Origin: Cryptomeria japonica
Lineage: Eukaryota; Streptophyta; Pinopsida; Cupressales; Cupressaceae
Direction: 5' to 3'
NCBI RefSeq assembly: GCF_030272615.1
Contig: NC_081413.1
Span: 553,313,136-553,377,135, forward strand
Length of the DNA: 64,000 bases
Numbering within the stretch: position 1 is the stretch's first letter; every line of letters starts with the position of its first letter. The notes below the pieces were generated by a model, which saw only the letters and a program-made list of their open reading frames with translations, was not told where the DNA came from and did not search any database. Of this stretch, positions 61,000-64,000 are shown in pieces. The position numbers and the translations under genes were made by a program.

Positions 61000-62576
61000 G
61001 CAACTCTACTTAATAGGCATTTCCTAAATCATGCTTCTTCAAGATTCTACATGGCCCAAATTTCTTCATCTTCAACTTATCCTATGTTCCCATTGGAAAT
61101 CTCTCTTTTCTCAAATGAACCATGACTTCATCTCCGATATGAAATTCCTTATATCTCATTTCCTGATGTGCTTTAGCCTTGTACTAGATATTTATCTTAT
61201 TAATATGCTTTCTCACCTCTTCATGAAAATTCTTCGGGTTCTCTACAATGCCTTCAGCTTCAACATTACTCTTTTCTCCTTTGTTCAACTTCTTAAACTC
61301 TAAAGCATTTCAAGGACTACTTCCATATATAATCTGGAATGGTGATTTACTAATGCTCTTATTGGCAAAGTTATTGTATGCAAATTCTCCTATGGTAAAA
61401 TTAGATTGCCCCCTTGTGTTTATCACCTACTAAACATCTCAACAGATTCCCTAAACTCCTATTCACAAATTTTGTCTGCCCATTAGTTTGTGGATGGTGC
61501 ACTGAACTGAAATTCAAATATGTCTTCAAATTTTTCTAGAATTTCCTCCAAAAGTACTCAATAAACTTGGTGTCTTAATATGAAACTATACTCTTTGGTA
61601 AACCATGTAGTCTCACCACCTCTCTAAAAAATAAGTCCGCCACATGAATAGAACCATTAGTCTTATTACATGGAAAAAAATATGCCATCTTTGAGAATCT
61701 ATCTACCACCAAAAAAATGGAATCATGTCCACTCCGAGTCCTCAGTAAACCATGAAAAAAATCCATACTATTATCCTCCCATGGTCTCTTTGGTACAGGT
61801 AATGACTGATATAACCCTATATTCTACTTGGTTCCTTTTTCCATCTAACATACTCTATAACTTTACACAAAATTCTTAATATCTTGATGTATTTGTGGCT
61901 CATAATAATGCTCAGTGACAAGAGAAATGGTCTTATCTTTACCGAAGTGTCCAAACAATCCTCCACTGTGCGTCTCCTTAATTAGGTTTTTCCACATGGA
62001 ACTCTTTGGAATGCACAAATAGATTCCTCCAAACAACATCCCATATTAGATTATAAAATACAACTACCTAGTCTTCTCTAAAGTAATAGGCTCCATGCAA
62101 TCTATCCAAGCCTCGCCAAAATTAGGATCCTCTATTCACAAGCTCTTGAGTTCATGAAACCCAACAACTTCAAACTGCATCTCTATCAAAAAAAAATTGC
62201 CTCCTCAAGGCATCTACAACTCTGTTAGGATTTCCACTCTTGTGCTTCAAAGTGAAAGCACAAATCTGCAAAAACTCACCATTTTAAATGAATCTAATTC
62301 AACTTTACTTGACTATTCAAATGCTATAAAGCTTGATGATCACTAAATAAACCATACTATTTTGGTAAAAGATAATGTCTCCACTTCCTCAATGCCTGAA
62401 TTATAACATAAAACTCTTGATAATAAAAATAGTATTTTCTCTTCGCAACAATCAACTTTTCATTGAAATGAGAAATGGGTGTACCTTCTTGACTCAAAAC
62501 AACTCCAATGCCATGCTCACTAGCATCACAATCTGAAGAAGTTGAGAAATACAACTTCTGAGATCCCAAGAACACC
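61000..62576 (-). pseudogene. Gypsy pol: RNase H and integrase (decayed)
   Basis: RNase H at 62576-62357: SDCDASEHGIGVVLSQEGTP, then EKLIVAKRKYYFYYQEFYVI and QALRKWRHYLLPK, the plant gypsy RNase H with its DAS and EFY motifs. Then a zinc-binding HHCC-like stretch around 61990-61850. The integrase core at 61766-61575 reads [20 protein letters not shown] and [16 protein letters not shown] (first catalytic Asp region). The rest of the integrase runs to 61000 in broken frames. The left part of pol is cut off by the Copia inserted at 62577. Confidence 0.85.
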
Positions 62577-62885
62577 TGCACGCAAAATACCTATCACAAG
62601 AGAAGAATGGAGGCAAAAAACAATAAGGGCTCTAAAGAAGAAGATTATCATTTAGAGAGGGAATCAGTAATGTAAAATTACAATACAATCCTTATAAAAG
62701 GATATTAGCAACCCTAAAGGTGTGCAACCCTAAAGAAACCCTAAAGGGATAATGTGTATTTAATAATTAGAATAATTATTAAATACCTACAATATTATTA
62801 AATGCCTAAGTTTAGCTTAAGCGTAGAGTATAATAGACTAATAATTAAATAAATAATTATTAGCTAATACAAGATAACTCTAACA
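62577..62885 (-). mobile_element. 3' LTR of a minus-strand Copia element
   Basis: On the minus strand it starts TGTTAGAGTTATC after the PPT and ends ...TTTTGCGTGCA, where it interrupts the gypsy RNase H. Length 309 bp. The 5' LTR and second TSD lie beyond the window. Confidence 0.65.
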
Positions 62886-62898
62886 CACCCCCTTAAGA
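62886..62898 (-). promoter_or_regulatory. Polypurine tract of the Copia element
   Basis: The minus strand reads CTTAAGGGGGTG directly before TGTTAGAG, the usual Copia arrangement. Confidence 0.7.
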
Positions 62899-64000
62899 TG
62901 AACTTAGGGAGTAGCTAAAAAACTAAATGCAAGAAGCAAAAAAAGAAACTACATGATGAAGGCAAATTTGGGTCTCGACAACAAAGCCTGATGAGGTACC
63001 CAATCACAACCAAATCTCTATGAGCCAGAGAAATAGAGAAAACCAGGTGGGAAAAAACTCTACTCCAAAAAGAGATGGAATAAAAGTGAAGAACTGAAAA
63101 AGCCTCCAAACAAGAATGTTAAAAAAAGATAGGAACAAAAGAAGAGCCGATGAATCACTGTAGCATGAAGAACTTGCAAACACTGTCGATCTAAAGAACC
63201 TCCATTGAAATAAAGGATGATTAGGTAGAGAAGACTGTAATCATCATGAGTGCCCTCAAATAATACTACTCGAATCAGATGGCAAACAAAGGCAAACAAC
63301 TGAACTCAAAGATACAAATGGCATAAAACACCAAAGCCTGAAGAGCTAATCCAACGAACTAAGGAAGTATTAGAACAATAGGAGAAACCCCTCCATAATG
63401 TGGACAAGGGTGAGGGACAGGTACACTGAAAAGGATGACCAACAAGAACTGCATGATGAAGAACTAGGAACATCGGTGTAGAGAAATTACATAGTGTCAT
63501 GGAAGGAACACTCACTTGAAACACATCATGAGGCTAATGTCGTGGGAGAAACAATCACATGACAAAGGTAGATTGCAAACAAAGGTAAACATCAACACCC
63601 CCATGGCACTTTATAATATAGTACATGTACAATAAGACACAAGATGTGTAAGATCCCAAGTGTACAATGCATAGTGGCACTTTATCTCAGTGCGCTTGCA
63701 TAAAATAATGTCTAATATGATCATAAGAGACATAAGGCTGGAAATATAGAAATAACAACCAAAGACGAGACATCCTACTCAAAGAAAGAGATTTGAGGAC
63801 CTCAAACATCCAAGATATTTACCCGAGTGCTGAAAAGCAAAAAATGAATAAAATGTACCTGGATCATAATCTGGAAAGAAAACTCATATGACTGGAAAGT
63901 TCACAAAACAAGATTTCCAACGATATAAAGTCTTTGAAAAATGGAGTTCAGATGCTCAAGTTATGTCTCTCGAAGTGCAAAACTGAACCTCTGGCTTTGA
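62899..64000 (-). other. Internal 3' region of the minus-strand Copia element
   Basis: About 1.1 kb upstream of the PPT on the minus strand. Some open frames exist (62915-63524) but I see no Copia RNase H or RT motif, so this is 3' noncoding or accessory sequence of the element, or a second unrecognised insertion. It runs off the window. Confidence 0.4.

Noticed and set aside
62915-63524. Membrane-protein-like minus-strand ORFs
   Set aside because: Phe/Leu/Ser-rich translations from T/C-rich sequence in the 3' part of a Copia element; no conserved motif.

Overview
The window looks like nuclear DNA of a large-genome seed plant, probably a gymnosperm (inference). It is AT-rich. It holds one host-gene fragment with spliceosomal introns, and almost everything else is nested, decayed retrotransposons: LTR elements with very long LTRs, non-LTR LINEs with an RNase H domain, and Copia and Ty3/gypsy pol remnants. 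No bacterial gene organisation, CRISPR array, rRNA gene or confident functional tRNA was seen.

Layout. 1-2015: last three exons of a host gene ending in a Gly/Arg-rich (GAR/RGG) tail, most like plant nucleolin. 3686-3860: two tandem tRNA-like (SINE-head-like) segments. 4549-6080: decayed LINE ORF1. 9660-15913: last part of a Ty3/gypsy pol, its polypurine tract (PPT) and a roughly 4.3-kb LTR, itself hit by a 5'-truncated LINE with a perfect 19-bp target-site duplication (TSD). 16790-18440: relic of another LTR element. 18571-28542: a complete 10-kb gag/protease-only LTR element (TR-GAG type) with TSD GTAAG, PPT and a 1-kb internal duplication. A same-family solo LTR sits antisense inside its ORF. 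29560-37210: an old Copia element broken by a shortened Copia (TSD AGAGA) and a solo LTR. 37291-38470 and 53140-54184: two more solo LTRs of the TR-GAG LTR family with perfect TSDs. 39902-41014: sixteen copies of a ~30-bp palindrome spaced about 50 bp apart. 41132-44698: a broken ORF of unknown function, then a PPT and an LTR. 45119-50610: a ~680-bp direct repeat flanking a 4.1-kb TG...CA segment that carries strong GC-rich hairpins. 51571-51930: a 21-bp minisatellite that reads as heptads. 55170-64000: a minus-strand LINE ORF2 (RT, zf-RVT, RNase H) interrupted by a minus-strand gypsy element, which is in turn hit by a Copia-type solo LTR and a second Copia element.

No set of genes here works together as a pathway. 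The functional logic is that of retroelements: LTR promoters, primer sites, gag/protease/pol remnants, polypurine tracts and insertion scars. The most unusual structure is the palindrome array at 39.9-41.0 kb. Its arms keep pairing through compensatory changes while the spacers between copies do not stay conserved.
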